DNA from: Halobacteriovoraceae bacterium
Lineage (GTDB): Bacteria > Bdellovibrionota > Bacteriovoracia > Bacteriovoracales > Bacteriovoracaceae
Assembly (NCBI GenBank): GCA_002711995.1
Contig: PASN01000010.1
Location: forward strand, 318,485-382,484
DNA length: 64,000 bases
Reading direction: 5' to 3'
Below the pieces are notes generated by a model. It saw nothing but the letters and a program-made list of their open reading frames with translations. It was not told the origin of the DNA and made no database searches. Both the position numbers and the translations under genes were made by a program. Of the stretch, positions 17,070 to 27,500 are shown one piece after another; the stretch's first letter is position 1; the number at the start of each line of letters is the position of its first letter.

Positions 17070-17846
17070 ATGAACACAGAGATTATAGAAATCACAAATA
17101 ACTTTTGGAACATTCGCGGCTCTTTTAAGATAAAAGGCCTAATTGATATTGGAACCCACGCCTCCTTAGTTAAACTGGCCAGTGGAAAGTTTGTGTTTTT
17201 GGACTCTTTAACTTTGGACAATGACACGCTGGAGAAAGTCAACAGACTTACCAAAGATGGAGATGACTTAGAGGCGGTGATTAACCTCCATCCCTTTCAC
17301 ACAGTTCACACAGAATGGATGCATAAGACATTTCCCAATGCCAAACATTATGGAACCAAAAGACATTTGGAGAAGTTTCCAAGTTTAAACTGGGAAGAGG
17401 TAAAAAGTGAGGATGAGAAGCTCCACAAGCTGTACTCATCAGACTTAGAGTTTTCTGTGCCGAAAGGAGTAGATTTTATTCCAGAGGATGAGAACCTTCA
17501 CTTCTCTTCTGTACTCGCCTACCACCCTAGTTCTAAAACCATTCATGTTGATGACACATTAATGTATATTCAGTTGCCTGCGCTTTTAAAGTTTTTTGGA
17601 GTCTCAGACCATCTAGGGTTTCATCCAACACTTTCTAAGGTTTTGCAAAAAAGAAGTGGAGCTGCGGACGAGTTTAATCTGTGGGCAAAAGAAATGGCAG
17701 CCTCCTGGGCAGGCGCTAAAAACCTTTGTACTGCTCATAAGGGCAATATTCTAGAGAACGAGGATAGAGATCTACATAAAGAAATACTCAAGGCCATCGA
17801 AAGTATTCAGATCAAGTTAAACTCTCACCGAAATAAATATACCTAG
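17070..17846 (+). CDS. Metallo-beta-lactamase-like (DUF4336-like) protein
   Basis: The protein is 258 residues. The order NFWNIRGSFKIKGLIDIGTH, FVFLDSLTL, then AVINLHPFHTVHTEWM with closely spaced His, then FPNAKHYGTKRH, and later HVDDTLMYI and TAHKGNI follows metallo-beta-lactamase-fold proteins of the DUF4336 kind. The HPFHTVH cluster could bind metal, although the canonical HxHxDH is not intact. Probably cytoplasmic, as no signal peptide is seen. It converges on the PLP decarboxylase gene with a 4-base overlap. No Shine-Dalgarno precedes the ATG. The fold assignment is tentative. Confidence 0.6.
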   Translation: MNTEIIEITNNFWNIRGSFKIKGLIDIGTHASLVKLASGKFVFLDSLTLDNDTLEKVNRLTKDGDDLEAVINLHPFHTVHTEWMHKTFPNAKHYGTKRHLEKFPSLNWEEVKSEDEKLHKLYSSDLEFSVPKGVDFIPEDENLHFSSVLAYHPSSKTIHVDDTLMYIQLPALLKFFGVSDHLGFHPTLSKVLQKRSGAADEFNLWAKEMAASWAGAKNLCTAHKGNILENEDRDLHKEILKAIESIQIKLNSHRNKYT

Positions 17847-19066
17847 CTCCAAAACTGAATAAGCTTATCGATAGTTTCTCGCTCTTTAATGATGCGTACT
17901 TTTCCAGAATCTACTCCCAATACCTTTGGGGTAAATCTTGAGCAGTGTCTAGACCACATGGAAAGGGTATAGGCGCCGACATCGTGTATGAGCAATAGAT
18001 CTCCCTCTTCAATTGTTGGCAAACAGACCTCTCTAGTGAGAAAATCGCCGCCAAAACATAGGGGGCCGGCCACACTGTAAGTCTTGGACTCTTTAGAGAT
18101 TATTTCTCCATCACTGCTTAAAGCGGACATTTGGTGGTACCAATCGTTTGGTTTATAAATCCTTCGAAGAAACATATCGGCACCAAGGTGAGCAACAATC
18201 TGTTTATCCTCTTTTACATATTCAACGTTTGACACAGCAATTGCCGTGTCAGAGTAAATGCGTCGTCCAAACTCAGTAAGCAGCTGAAACCTGCCAGAGA
18301 ATAATTCAGGCATCGCGCGCTCTAAGGCCTCTGTGTATTCTTTAAAACCAACCTTAGGGTCATCTTCTCTGTAAACCACAGGAAGTCCGCCACCCAAGTC
18401 AAAGCGCTCAAGCCCTGACAGATCTTTTGTGGCCTCAAAAACTTTTAAAGTTCCTGCAACAAGCTCATCAATGGCCATTGCCTGAGAGCCTATGTGAACA
18501 TGCACACCAACAAGCCAAGAGTGTTTATCAAACGCACTTTTAATCTTGTCCATCCAGTCGTTCAATTTTACTCCAAACTTGGAGTCTTTACCGGCCACCG
18601 AAGTGTCACCAATTTTTCCAACCCCAATTTGTGGGTTAATTCTTAGCCCTGCTTTGAATTCACTTTGTCCCACTAGAGAATTAACTCTATCCAGTTCCTC
18701 AAAACTGTCGATATTGATGTAAATATTCTTTTCGATACAGAACTGAATCTCACTTTTAGTTTTTGCAGGTCCATCAAAGATTATCTTTTCCGCAGGCACT
18801 CCGCTTGCCAGTGCGATTTGAACCTCCTCTAAAGAGGCCGCTTCTGCGCCAAGCCCGTTTTCTGCTTGTAATCTAAGCATAAATGGAAGCGGACATGCCT
18901 TAATTGCTATCCCATGAACGGTATTTTTAGGAAATGCATCCTTTAGTTCAGCATAGCGATCTTTAACCAAACCTAGGTCATAGAGGATATAGGCCGAATC
19001 ATCTTCAGATAATACTTCAGAGCTATTTATTAATTTTACTAGTTCTTGAGATTTATTGATTTGCAT
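17843..19066 (-). CDS. Ornithine/diaminopimelate-type PLP decarboxylase (fold type III)
   Basis: Alanine-racemase-fold decarboxylase of 407 residues. The Schiff-base lysine lies in HGIAIKACPLP (Lys53), a variant of the usual YAxKAN. Then come GLGAEAASLEEV, FDGPAKTKSEI, GLRINPQIG, the His of VGVHVHIGSQ, the phosphate-binding FDLGGGLPV, EFGRRIYSD and GPLCFGGDFL with Cys, as in LysA-like enzymes. It should decarboxylate an amino acid such as diaminopimelate or a related compound. Its start overlaps the upstream PLP gene by 14 bases with GAGGAAG as ribosome site, so the two are coupled. It may be lysA, but the pairing suggests another product. Confidence 0.82.
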   Translation of the reverse strand: MQINKSQELVKLINSSEVLSEDDSAYILYDLGLVKDRYAELKDAFPKNTVHGIAIKACPLPFMLRLQAENGLGAEAASLEEVQIALASGVPAEKIIFDGPAKTKSEIQFCIEKNIYINIDSFEELDRVNSLVGQSEFKAGLRINPQIGVGKIGDTSVAGKDSKFGVKLNDWMDKIKSAFDKHSWLVGVHVHIGSQAMAIDELVAGTLKVFEATKDLSGLERFDLGGGLPVVYREDDPKVGFKEYTEALERAMPELFSGRFQLLTEFGRRIYSDTAIAVSNVEYVKEDKQIVAHLGADMFLRRIYKPNDWYHQMSALSSDGEIISKESKTYSVAGPLCFGGDFLTREVCLPTIEEGDLLLIHDVGAYTLSMWSRHCSRFTPKVLGVDSGKVRIIKERETIDKLIQFWS

Positions 19067-20861
19067 TTACTTCTTCCTCAACCAGATCAAAAAGCTTGTT
19101 CAGTAGCTTTTGATCGTTGTTAATTAAATATTCAAGACAATCGTCAAAATTGTAACTGCTCGTGCCTCGGTAAGCGTCTGTTACGTTCTTTGCACCAAGT
19201 GCGACCCTAAGCGCAAACCTCTTCTTATCTCCGGTGGAGATTTGAACCGGCTGCCCTATTTCACAAACAATATCCTCGGGAAAGCGCTTAACAGTCATGG
19301 CCGCGTGAATCTTTTTAAGTTGATCCTGACTAAAGGCCGGAGTTGTTTCAATCTCGAAAGGTATAATACTGTTGGCCTGGGACAGGGAGCTGTCATCACT
19401 TGGTAAAAGAGCGCTCTCTTTTAAGATATTTACCTTAAACTTGCCAGACTCAATCATTTTCTCAACACGCTTTCCCCACTTCAAAATAAAGAGATTGCTA
19501 AACTCTACGGGTATGCTGTCAAACTGTTTCATTTCGTGAAGCGCCACTTCCCATCGCATATACAATCCCCAGTTGGACCAAGTTTTGGAACTAGGGCTTC
19601 TTTTGAAAATCTCATTTATGCCAAATTCGTCAAAGTACTGATCATATTCTGATGGAAGCTCCATCTTGGACTCAATTAGGGTTTTAGTGTCATGCTCATT
19701 TAACAATAAGGCACCTGAGAAAGGCGCTCCCCCTATAAACTTTGAACCAGTAACAATGACATTCATTCCAAGCTCAAGGTATTGCTCTACGGAGTCACTT
19801 CTTAAACGCATTTGAGCGGCATCAACAATCATTACAACTTTGTCGCCAAAGTCTTTTTTTATCTTCATGGCCATGTCATAGGAAGGAATGCAAACACCGG
19901 TTTTTGAGGCGTGCACATAGTGAAAAACAACAACCCTGTCATCCTCCACCTGCTCCTTAACTTTATCGTATAGTTTTTGCTCTGAAGCTTTTGAATTAAT
20001 AACGTTTGTTTGTTCATCCCTTGTGTGAAAACTTTGAACAATTACATCGAGATTTGAATCATCAACGACATTTTCTCCTTTTTTAAGATCATGCCCAATG
20101 GGTGCCCTTCCAGAGAAGTGATTCAGTCCTGCGGCAAGTTTTGTTCCAGAGCCAACTTCCAAATCTCCATTTACAAAAACACACACTTTCTTGTGCTCTT
20201 TCTTAAAAAGTTCTTCGTGGCGACTCAGTCCAAGCCAGGTGCAGAGAAATTCGACGTCAGTTCCCGACGGAGTGGATATCAATGACACCTTTTCCTTTAT
20301 CAAAGGAGAAACGTAAAAAGAGAATATCTCATCCCTTTGCTTGTGCAGCAAAGTCTCTTTGTCCAGTTCACCAATTGCGTGTGCCGCCATTAGCTCAAAA
20401 TGGTTTTGCTCAATATGAAGATATGTCTCCAGAGAAACGCTAGAGCTTGTGCAGCTTGAGCGCTGATAGTCATATAAAGGTAATGTGGATGTGTGATATT
20501 TGTTTTTAAGCGTATTAGGGTCAATCGTGCTTCGATCATCACCACCTTGAGAGAGCAGCAAAAATGTTGGCATGTATAGCCAGTCCTCATCGCTTTTAAT
20601 ATCTGAGACTAGATCCTCACCTTCTTTAAAGCGAATAAGCTTTTCTCTCATTTTGTTTGCGATATTGGCCTTAAGATCCTGACTTAATTCTTTGTTCGTT
20701 ACACCAAGTCGATAAGAGATGTAGTCTTCAAAGGTGTCTTCAGCGTACTTGCCGGATAGAAGTTCAAGGTAGTTAAGAACAGGGGCGCCGTCTTCAAAAA
20801 TATAGTAAACGCCATTCTTCATCAAACGTATGTTATTGTTTTTACTTAGCTTCTCTAGCAT
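19053..20861 (-). CDS. Fold-type I PLP enzyme, first gene of a two-PLP-enzyme operon
   Basis: The protein is 602 residues. The C-terminal two-thirds reads as a type I aminotransferase fold: SLISTPSGTDVEF (phosphate-binding loop), VFHYVHASKTG, the ring-pairing Asp in VVMIVDAAQMRLRSD, and the Schiff-base lysine in IVTGSKFIGGAPFSGALLL. The first 200 residues have no clear match. It resembles class V or group II PLP enzymes, but the reaction cannot be named. GAAGGA precedes the ATG. The downstream decarboxylase starts inside this gene, so both proteins are made together and probably act on one amino-acid-like pathway. Confidence 0.7.
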   Translation of the reverse strand: MLEKLSKNNNIRLMKNGVYYIFEDGAPVLNYLELLSGKYAEDTFEDYISYRLGVTNKELSQDLKANIANKMREKLIRFKEGEDLVSDIKSDEDWLYMPTFLLLSQGGDDRSTIDPNTLKNKYHTSTLPLYDYQRSSCTSSSVSLETYLHIEQNHFELMAAHAIGELDKETLLHKQRDEIFSFYVSPLIKEKVSLISTPSGTDVEFLCTWLGLSRHEELFKKEHKKVCVFVNGDLEVGSGTKLAAGLNHFSGRAPIGHDLKKGENVVDDSNLDVIVQSFHTRDEQTNVINSKASEQKLYDKVKEQVEDDRVVVFHYVHASKTGVCIPSYDMAMKIKKDFGDKVVMIVDAAQMRLRSDSVEQYLELGMNVIVTGSKFIGGAPFSGALLLNEHDTKTLIESKMELPSEYDQYFDEFGINEIFKRSPSSKTWSNWGLYMRWEVALHEMKQFDSIPVEFSNLFILKWGKRVEKMIESGKFKVNILKESALLPSDDSSLSQANSIIPFEIETTPAFSQDQLKKIHAAMTVKRFPEDIVCEIGQPVQISTGDKKRFALRVALGAKNVTDAYRGTSSYNFDDCLEYLINNDQKLLNKLFDLVEEEVNANQ

Positions 20862-20973
20862 TAATGTTCCTTCATTTCATTGAATATTAAGGATAGAACA
20901 GCTCAGTGCTGCTGACAAGGCGACAGAGCCCTTTAAAGGTGGAGTTATTAGGTATATTAAGACCCCAAAATGG

Positions 20974-22545
20974 CTACTTTTTCTTTTTTACCGAGCTCGT
21001 TCTTACGGCATCAGGGTAATAGTTTACGAGCTCTAACTTTGACTCTTCAATTTCGTTGTCTTTGTTTCTTTCGCACTTATTTCGGCAGTGCTTTTTACAT
21101 TGCAAAAAGTTTGTGCCTTTGCCTCCACATTGATTTCCTTTGGTGAAGTTAGTTCGTTTTTCACATGACTCAACTGGAAGTCCAAAAGACATATCATCAA
21201 GAATGTCCCTCTCCTCTTTTGTCATGGCAACTGAGAAATCGCTTGGGCACTTTACAGCACTCTTATCTTTTAGATCGCAACGTTCTTCAATGACTATTTT
21301 CCTTGCAGACTCTTCACAACTCTCGCCCACAAACTTTTCAGGCACTTCATTTTGTCTAAACATTTTTTTGTCAATGAGTACCCGCTTTATATTAATACCT
21401 GCTGTGGTCACACTATCCCATCCTTTTGGACCTGGAATAATGTGTCCGAATTTGTCACAGTGCCAGTCCCACTTAACAGCTCTCTTTTTGACAACCTTTT
21501 GACCCGCGTAACATAAACCTTTACATTTATGTTCCTTCACACTTCCGTAGGTCTGCCACTCGTCACCAGCTTTCTTTCCATGATCAGAGCATTTTACGGG
21601 ATTAAAAAACATGCTGGTCACCTGAAGTCCCATGCCATCAACACAACTCCACACACCAATACTGTCTTCTTCAGTAAACCGCGTAAAGAGCACTCCCCCC
21701 TCTGGAATTTTGGTGCGCTCCTTATCTTTTGCATTCTTTTTGATGCTGCAGTCCATTCTCTTTACCCATTGGTAAGGCTTTGACAATAGAACCACCTGAT
21801 TTTTCCTACATTCAAAATCGTATCGACGACTCCATTTCTGATTAGGACCACGTCTAATGTCATTACAAGTGATCCCGTTTATTACCGTATCTTTTTCCGG
21901 CCATTTAGGAAGTCCTTCGCAAAGTTTGTCATAAGTTCCACATCCTTTTTTCTCTTTAACTTCCACCACCTCTACAGGTTTGTCTTTCACGATTTCTTCC
22001 AGTTTTTTCTTATCGCTCTCACTTAGGTTTTCTACAATTTTATTATCTGTAGTTTTATTCAAGTGCTTCTTAGTCTTGTGGTAGGTATCAAATTGATTTA
22101 AGGCCACCCTATCTTCTTTATCCGCAAATACTATAGTGTTGTCTGAAGAGTCCAACTTAAGCTTAACCCCATAGTCTTTCAGCATCTGATTGACACTTCC
22201 AATATTGTTTTCAATTTGAGTCTTTGCCCCTTCTAGCTGCATAAGTCTTTCGCAGTTTCTGTGTATCAACTTCCCCAAGGTTGTGTTGGGTGTGACTGAA
22301 CTGTATTTTGGAAGGGTCTCTATCCCGTTGGAGCACTTATAGTCTATTGGCTTTTCTATTCCCCATAAGCTCTTATACTCATTCACATATTCATCAACAC
22401 TACTCTTAGTTTCACTGATTTTTTGTTTAGATACATCAAGCATTTCATATTGGGCCATTACCACCTTTTGAAAGGTCATATACTGCATGTCTTTGGCATG
22501 TGAACTAGAGAATATAAAAATTAACAGTGGTAAGAACTTTATCAC
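20974..22545 (-). CDS. Cys-rich exported protein, unknown function (523 residues)
   Basis: A signal peptide (MIKFLPLLIFIFSSSHAKD) leads into a predicted helical, Lys-rich region (about 25-200). A C-terminal two-thirds follows with more than 20 Cys in spaced pairs (GCGTYDKLC, CSIKKN, CKGLCYAGQ, CEESARK, CKKHCRNKC). Such a pattern implies disulfide-bonded folding outside the cytoplasm. The protein ends in VKKKK. I recognise no family. It is followed by a monocistronic-looking gap, and the upstream gene on the same strand is 163 bases away. Confidence 0.7.
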   Translation of the reverse strand: MIKFLPLLIFIFSSSHAKDMQYMTFQKVVMAQYEMLDVSKQKISETKSSVDEYVNEYKSLWGIEKPIDYKCSNGIETLPKYSSVTPNTTLGKLIHRNCERLMQLEGAKTQIENNIGSVNQMLKDYGVKLKLDSSDNTIVFADKEDRVALNQFDTYHKTKKHLNKTTDNKIVENLSESDKKKLEEIVKDKPVEVVEVKEKKGCGTYDKLCEGLPKWPEKDTVINGITCNDIRRGPNQKWSRRYDFECRKNQVVLLSKPYQWVKRMDCSIKKNAKDKERTKIPEGGVLFTRFTEEDSIGVWSCVDGMGLQVTSMFFNPVKCSDHGKKAGDEWQTYGSVKEHKCKGLCYAGQKVVKKRAVKWDWHCDKFGHIIPGPKGWDSVTTAGINIKRVLIDKKMFRQNEVPEKFVGESCEESARKIVIEERCDLKDKSAVKCPSDFSVAMTKEERDILDDMSFGLPVESCEKRTNFTKGNQCGGKGTNFLQCKKHCRNKCERNKDNEIEESKLELVNYYPDAVRTSSVKKKK

Positions 22546-22708
22546 ACAGGCCTCCAGTGCATTCCGTTAAATTATACCGTTTTCCAAGACAGCTATTGCA
22601 GTTTTAGTTAACTGCTTGAAACTACACTTAAAACACCCAAAACTTTAGAAAAAGGCGCCAATATTTATTTACAAGTTTTCATTCATATTAAGACTTGGAC
22701 ATCATATC

Positions 22709-23248
22709 TTAATATGCTGTAAACACACACGTGCCATCATTGAACCATGCTTCATGGCGATCACTGTGCTTCATAAGCTTAGAATCAATTATCTCTCCAG
22801 ATATATCAAGGTCAACTTCTTTAAACTTGCATACAGTTAGTCCATTGGTGGGTTTATCCTCTCTTACAATGCAAAGGTTCCCCTCTTCCCAAACGATTTC
22901 AACCTTAGTAATTCCGCCGAAGGGATCTTTAATTTCACAGGTGTAAGGAGAACATGAGAGAATACTTTTTGAGTAGTCGTTACAGGTTGTCTCGATCATC
23001 TCTAATAGATCATTATCAATATTAACGTTGATGTTTGTTTCTTTGCCTTTTTTATCTTGGTGGTTAGCTTTAAATGTGGTGAATTCTTTTTTGGGCAGGC
23101 CTTTCGTATCGTTAAGTCTCTTTAATCGCTCATATACCTCACAGCTTTTTTCGCTCTTTTCAACTTCACAACCGTGCTTTGCGTAGATCAAGGCCTCGTT
23201 AGCAACTCCTATGATAGACATGAATAAACAAATCAGAATAATTCTCAT
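22709..23248 (-). CDS. Small exported protein, unknown function
   Basis: The protein is 179 residues with an N-terminal signal sequence (MRIILICLFMSIIGVANEA). Eight Cys in the mature part include CEVEKSEKSCEVYERL and SCSPYTCEIKDPFGG, so disulfides are likely. The C-terminal half (VEIVWEEGNLCIV, AWFNDGTCVFTAY) looks beta-rich. No family recognised. The start codon has only a weak TAGG upstream. It is one of several exported Cys-containing proteins in this part of the window. Confidence 0.65.
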   Translation of the reverse strand: MRIILICLFMSIIGVANEALIYAKHGCEVEKSEKSCEVYERLKRLNDTKGLPKKEFTTFKANHQDKKGKETNINVNIDNDLLEMIETTCNDYSKSILSCSPYTCEIKDPFGGITKVEIVWEEGNLCIVREDKPTNGLTVCKFKEVDLDISGEIIDSKLMKHSDRHEAWFNDGTCVFTAY

Positions 23249-23289
23249 GCCTACTATTCGGTATAAACAAGTTATTTCTTAAACAAAGT

Positions 23290-24351
23290 TCATTTGTGCC
23301 GGTTGTCCTCATAGAAACTTTTATTTATTTCTCCAATCAGATGAGGGCCGTTGAAGATCATGCCTGAAATTAATTGGACGAGGCTTGCACCCAACTGCAT
23401 TTTTTCCATCGCATCCTTTACTTCGAGCACTCCCCCGCAGCCAATGATGGTAAGGTCCGGACAGTACTCCTTAGTTTTTCTTATCAATTCGTTGGATCTT
23501 TTTTGGCAGGGCCTTCCGCTTAGACCGCCTCTAAACTCTCCAGGTGGAAGCTCCTCTTTAAAATCAACCTCTTCATAGTTTTTATTAAGATTTCCAATTA
23601 CCACTCCTTGAAACCCAAGACCATGGATTACATCCAGAAGCAGTTTAAATTCACTCCATGGTTTATTGATTGGCATTTTTATATAAACAGGGCGTTTGCA
23701 TTCAATCTCTTTAAGTCGCATTAAAAGTTTTTCTAGAAGCTCTGGCCTTGCGAAGTCTTCACCTCCAAAGGCATTGGGACAAGAGATATTAATTGTGTAG
23801 TAGTCTCCCACTTCCTCTTCATTCAAACGTTTAAAACTATAGAAATAATCCTCTATACCTTCATTTACATCCGAGGACTGTTGATCATTTGTGCGAGCGA
23901 TGCTCACTCCTGTGACGAAGTTTTTTGGTGTGTTGAGAGACTTAAGCCTTTCAATAACACTGTCTACCCCATCGTTTTTAAGACCTTTAAAAACTTGGAT
24001 GCTTTTTGATTGAATTAACCGGGTGGTATTGGGTGGTGGATTTCCAGCGCATTTACGAGCGGTAACCGAACCAACCTCTTCACCTGCAAACCCTATATTC
24101 CACAGCGCAGGACCAAGGCGTCCATTGTAATCAAAACCTGCAGCTAAGAGCACAGGCCCAGAGTACTCAACCCCATCCACGGTGATCGTTTTTGTTCCAA
24201 GCGGCGCTCCATACACACCTTGCAAAAACTTTTTAAAAAAGAAATTCGTTTGCATCCTTTCACCTAGGTCAACAAACACTTCATGCACAACATCTGGGTG
24301 AAATTTAAACAGAATGGGCTTTAATCCTTTCTGGTATAGAAATTTAATCAC
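23290..24351 (-). CDS. pyrD: Dihydroorotate dehydrogenase, class 2-like with unusual active-site residues
   Basis: Flavin TIM-barrel enzyme for the fourth step of pyrimidine synthesis, dihydroorotate to orotate. A class 2-type helical N-terminal extension (residues 1-45, FHPDVVHE) suggests membrane association and quinone as acceptor. Motifs: VLLAAGFDYNG, GSVTARKCAGNPPPNTTRL, INISCPNAFGG, YIKMPINKP, GGLSGRP, IGCGGV. Two positions depart from standard class 2. The usual Lys of GLDKNG is Tyr75, and the catalytic-base Ser of NISSPN is Cys191, as in class 1 enzymes. The start is GTG with AAAGGAG 6 bases upstream. It could be a dihydroorotate-dehydrogenase-like flavoenzyme with another substrate. 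Confidence 0.8.
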   Translation of the reverse strand: MIKFLYQKGLKPILFKFHPDVVHEVFVDLGERMQTNFFFKKFLQGVYGAPLGTKTITVDGVEYSGPVLLAAGFDYNGRLGPALWNIGFAGEEVGSVTARKCAGNPPPNTTRLIQSKSIQVFKGLKNDGVDSVIERLKSLNTPKNFVTGVSIARTNDQQSSDVNEGIEDYFYSFKRLNEEEVGDYYTINISCPNAFGGEDFARPELLEKLLMRLKEIECKRPVYIKMPINKPWSEFKLLLDVIHGLGFQGVVIGNLNKNYEEVDFKEELPPGEFRGGLSGRPCQKRSNELIRKTKEYCPDLTIIGCGGVLEVKDAMEKMQLGASLVQLISGMIFNGPHLIGEINKSFYEDNRHK

Positions 24352-24424
24352 AATTGCTCCTTTAACTTTCTAGGTAAATGTACTCAAAATGAGAGTATTC
24401 AAACATGAGCAAAATTGCGTCTAA

Positions 24425-24444
24425 AACCTGACATTTGTCAGGTT
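24425..24444. promoter_or_regulatory. Perfect 20-bp palindrome in the pyrD/oxoprolinase divergent region
   Basis: AACCTGACA-TT-TGTCAGGTT is perfectly symmetric. It lies 74 bases from the pyrD start and 87 from the oxoprolinase start. The form is that of a dimeric repressor or activator site; the factor cannot be named from sequence. Confidence 0.5.
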
Positions 24445-24531
24445 GTAAGTTAGACAAGGCCTAGACCTTCAGCTCTTTTACAAGGTGCTCCATTCCTAGA
24501 CCTTTTGCTGATGAAAATGTAGGCTGAGAAT

Positions 24532-27500
24532 ATGAGTAAAAATAAATGGACATTTTGGATCGACTGCGGCGGAACCTTTACTGACATTGTTGCCATCAAT
24601 GACTCAGGTGAACACCGCGTTCACAAGCTTCTATCTCACTCCTCCCACTATGAATCAGCAGTGGTGCAAGGAATTTCCGATATAGTGGGACATACCGATT
24701 TCAAGAGCTCTGTCGCAGAAGTGAGACTGGGAACCACAGTTGCCACTAATGCCTTTTTAGAAAGAAGCGGTGTCGAGTGTGCTTTGATCACAACATTAGG
24801 CCATAAAGACTTGCTGGGGATTAGGAATCAAAGTCGCCCAGATCTATTTGAATTAGATATTAATAAAACTCCTCCTCTTTACAGCTTTGTCACTCATATA
24901 AAAGGACGCATGGACAGCAAGGGTGAGGAAGTCGTAGAACTTGATGAAGAAATCGCAAGATTTGAGCTGCAAAGAATTTTGGACAGAGGGATAAAGTCTG
25001 TTGCCATATCTCTTATGCATTCAACTGTTAATCCCGCTCATGAGTTAAAAGTTTGGGAAATTGCAAAAGATATGGGCTTTAGCTACATAAGTCTGTCCCA
25101 TCAGGTGAGTCCAATCGCGAAATACATCCCACGGACAGAGACTGCAGTAATTGACGCCTATCTTTCTCCCTACTTGCGTCAATATACTGAGTATCTTGAA
25201 AACAAGCTTCAAATACCAAACATCTACTATATGCAATCTGATGGAGGCCTTTGTTCAGGAAGCGAACTTAAAGGCTACAATGCTCTTCTTTCAGGCCCTG
25301 CCGGAGGACTAATTGGAGCTATAGATGTCGCTCGCTCTATGGGCCATTCCAAACTCATAACCTTTGATATGGGCGGAACTTCGACAGATGTTGCGATCTA
25401 TGACCAGGAGTTGTCAATAGATCCCTCCCCTGACTTTTATGGATTAAAACTTCTTTGCCCAATGGTTGATATACATACAGTTGCCGCAGGCGGTGGCTCC
25501 ATACTTAAATACGACAATGGCCGCTTTCAAGTTGGCCCTGAGTCAGCAGGTTCTACACCTGGCCCTGCATGCTACAGAAACGGTGGACCACTTACTGTTA
25601 CTGATGCCAATCTATACTTGGACCGACTTGAAGCTGACAAGTTCCCACACATTTTTGGTCCGAACCAAGATCGGCCTCTTGATCTAGAAATCGTTGATAA
25701 GAAATTCAAAGAACTGGAAGATAAAGTGGGAATGCCCGCAAAAGAGATCGCCCAGGGATTTCTTGATGTCGCAGTGGAAAGTATGAGCCGCGCCATTCGA
25801 AAGGTATCCATTGAGCGAGGACAGGATCCAAAAGACTTTTGTCTTGTAAGCTTTGGAGGCGCAGCAGGACAGCTTGCTCTTAAAGTGGCGCAGACTTTAT
25901 CAATGAGTGAGGTAATTATTCACCCATTAAGTTCTGTGCTCTCTGCATATGGCATTGGCAAGGCCCAACACCAAATGAGCTTCCAGGGAAGAAGTGAGTC
26001 AGACTTTAAAGAACTGGAAAGCAAAGCAAAAGAAAACTTTCCCTTCAAGAACCCAACTCTTCATAAACATTATCTTCTAAAGGCAAAAGGCAGTGATCAC
26101 GAAGTTGAGATCTCGGCGGATGATCAAGAAAAAGCTTTTGAAAAGTTTAGAAACTACCATCAAAAAACCTTTGGCCACCCGGCCAAAGAGATTGAGTGTG
26201 AAGCGGTTAAGCTTCAAATAACTTCCAAAGACTTTAAAGAGTTGCAAATCCATGCTGATTCTAAAGAGATCGAAGGGCCAAGCATCATCAGTGAGAACAA
26301 CACCTCCATTGTAGTGGAGTCCGGTTGGCAGGGCCAACGCCAAGATGATGGCCTTTGGGTTTTAAGATCCCATAATGCAAATAGCACTCAGAAAAGAGAT
26401 CCCAAAATTGAGCTTGAGATCTTTTACCAACGCTTTCAATTTATCGCTGAACAAATGGGAACAACACTTCAAAGACTTGCGGCCTCAATCAACATAAAAG
26501 AGAGAAACGACTTCTCCTGCGCTTTATTTACAAGAGACTGTGAATTGATCGCCAACGCTCCCCACATTCCAGTTCACCTGGGATCGATGGACAGAGCGGT
26601 CAGAGCTGTAAATGAAACATGTGATGTCTCACCAGGAGAAAGCTATATATTAAACTCCCCTGTATGCGGTGGGACTCACCTGCCAGATGTGACCATTATC
26701 ACTCCGGTCTTTAGTGAAGATGAGGTTATCATGTGGGTGGCCTCAAGAGGTCACCATGCGGACATTGGAGGCATAGCCCATGGTTCGATGCCTGGAAACT
26801 CAAAAAGCCTTAAAGAAGAAGGTGTAGTCATTACTCCCACAAAGATCTTTGCTAATGGAGAGCTGGATCTCCCCCTTCTAAAAAAGATACTGCAAGATTC
26901 AACATATCCGGTAAGAAATTTCGATATGAACCTGCACGACATAGAGGCCAAGATTTCTGCAAACCACAAAGGGGTCTCAGAAATCATACAGTTGGCAAAA
27001 CAGTACGGAGCTCAATACCTTGAACAAATGAGTGAGAGAATTCTAGACTACACTCACCAAAAAATTGTATCGATTCTAAACGAGTTCAAATCAAGCGAGA
27101 CCGAGAAGGTCATAAACAGCAAAAGGAAGCTCAAGGTTAAAATGCAAAGAGAGGGAGAAAAGACTGTCTTTGATTTCACAGGTTCCAGTGGACTCTTGGG
27201 AACAAATTTCAACGCTCCAGTTCCTGTGGTGCAGGCCTCTGTAATGTTCAGCCTACGCTCAATGATCGAAGAAAACATTCCACTTAACAGCGGCCTTATG
27301 CGAGCAATTGAACTGAAAGTTCCACAGGATTCGATGTTAAACCCTGGCGAGGACTCTCCCGTTGTTGCTGGCAACGTGGAAACATCTCAAGCGATCTGTG
27401 ACCTTATATTCCAAGCAATGGGTGTCAAGGCCAACAGCTATGGCAGTATGAACAATCTATCCTTTGGAAATGATGAGTTCCAATACTATGAGACAATCTG

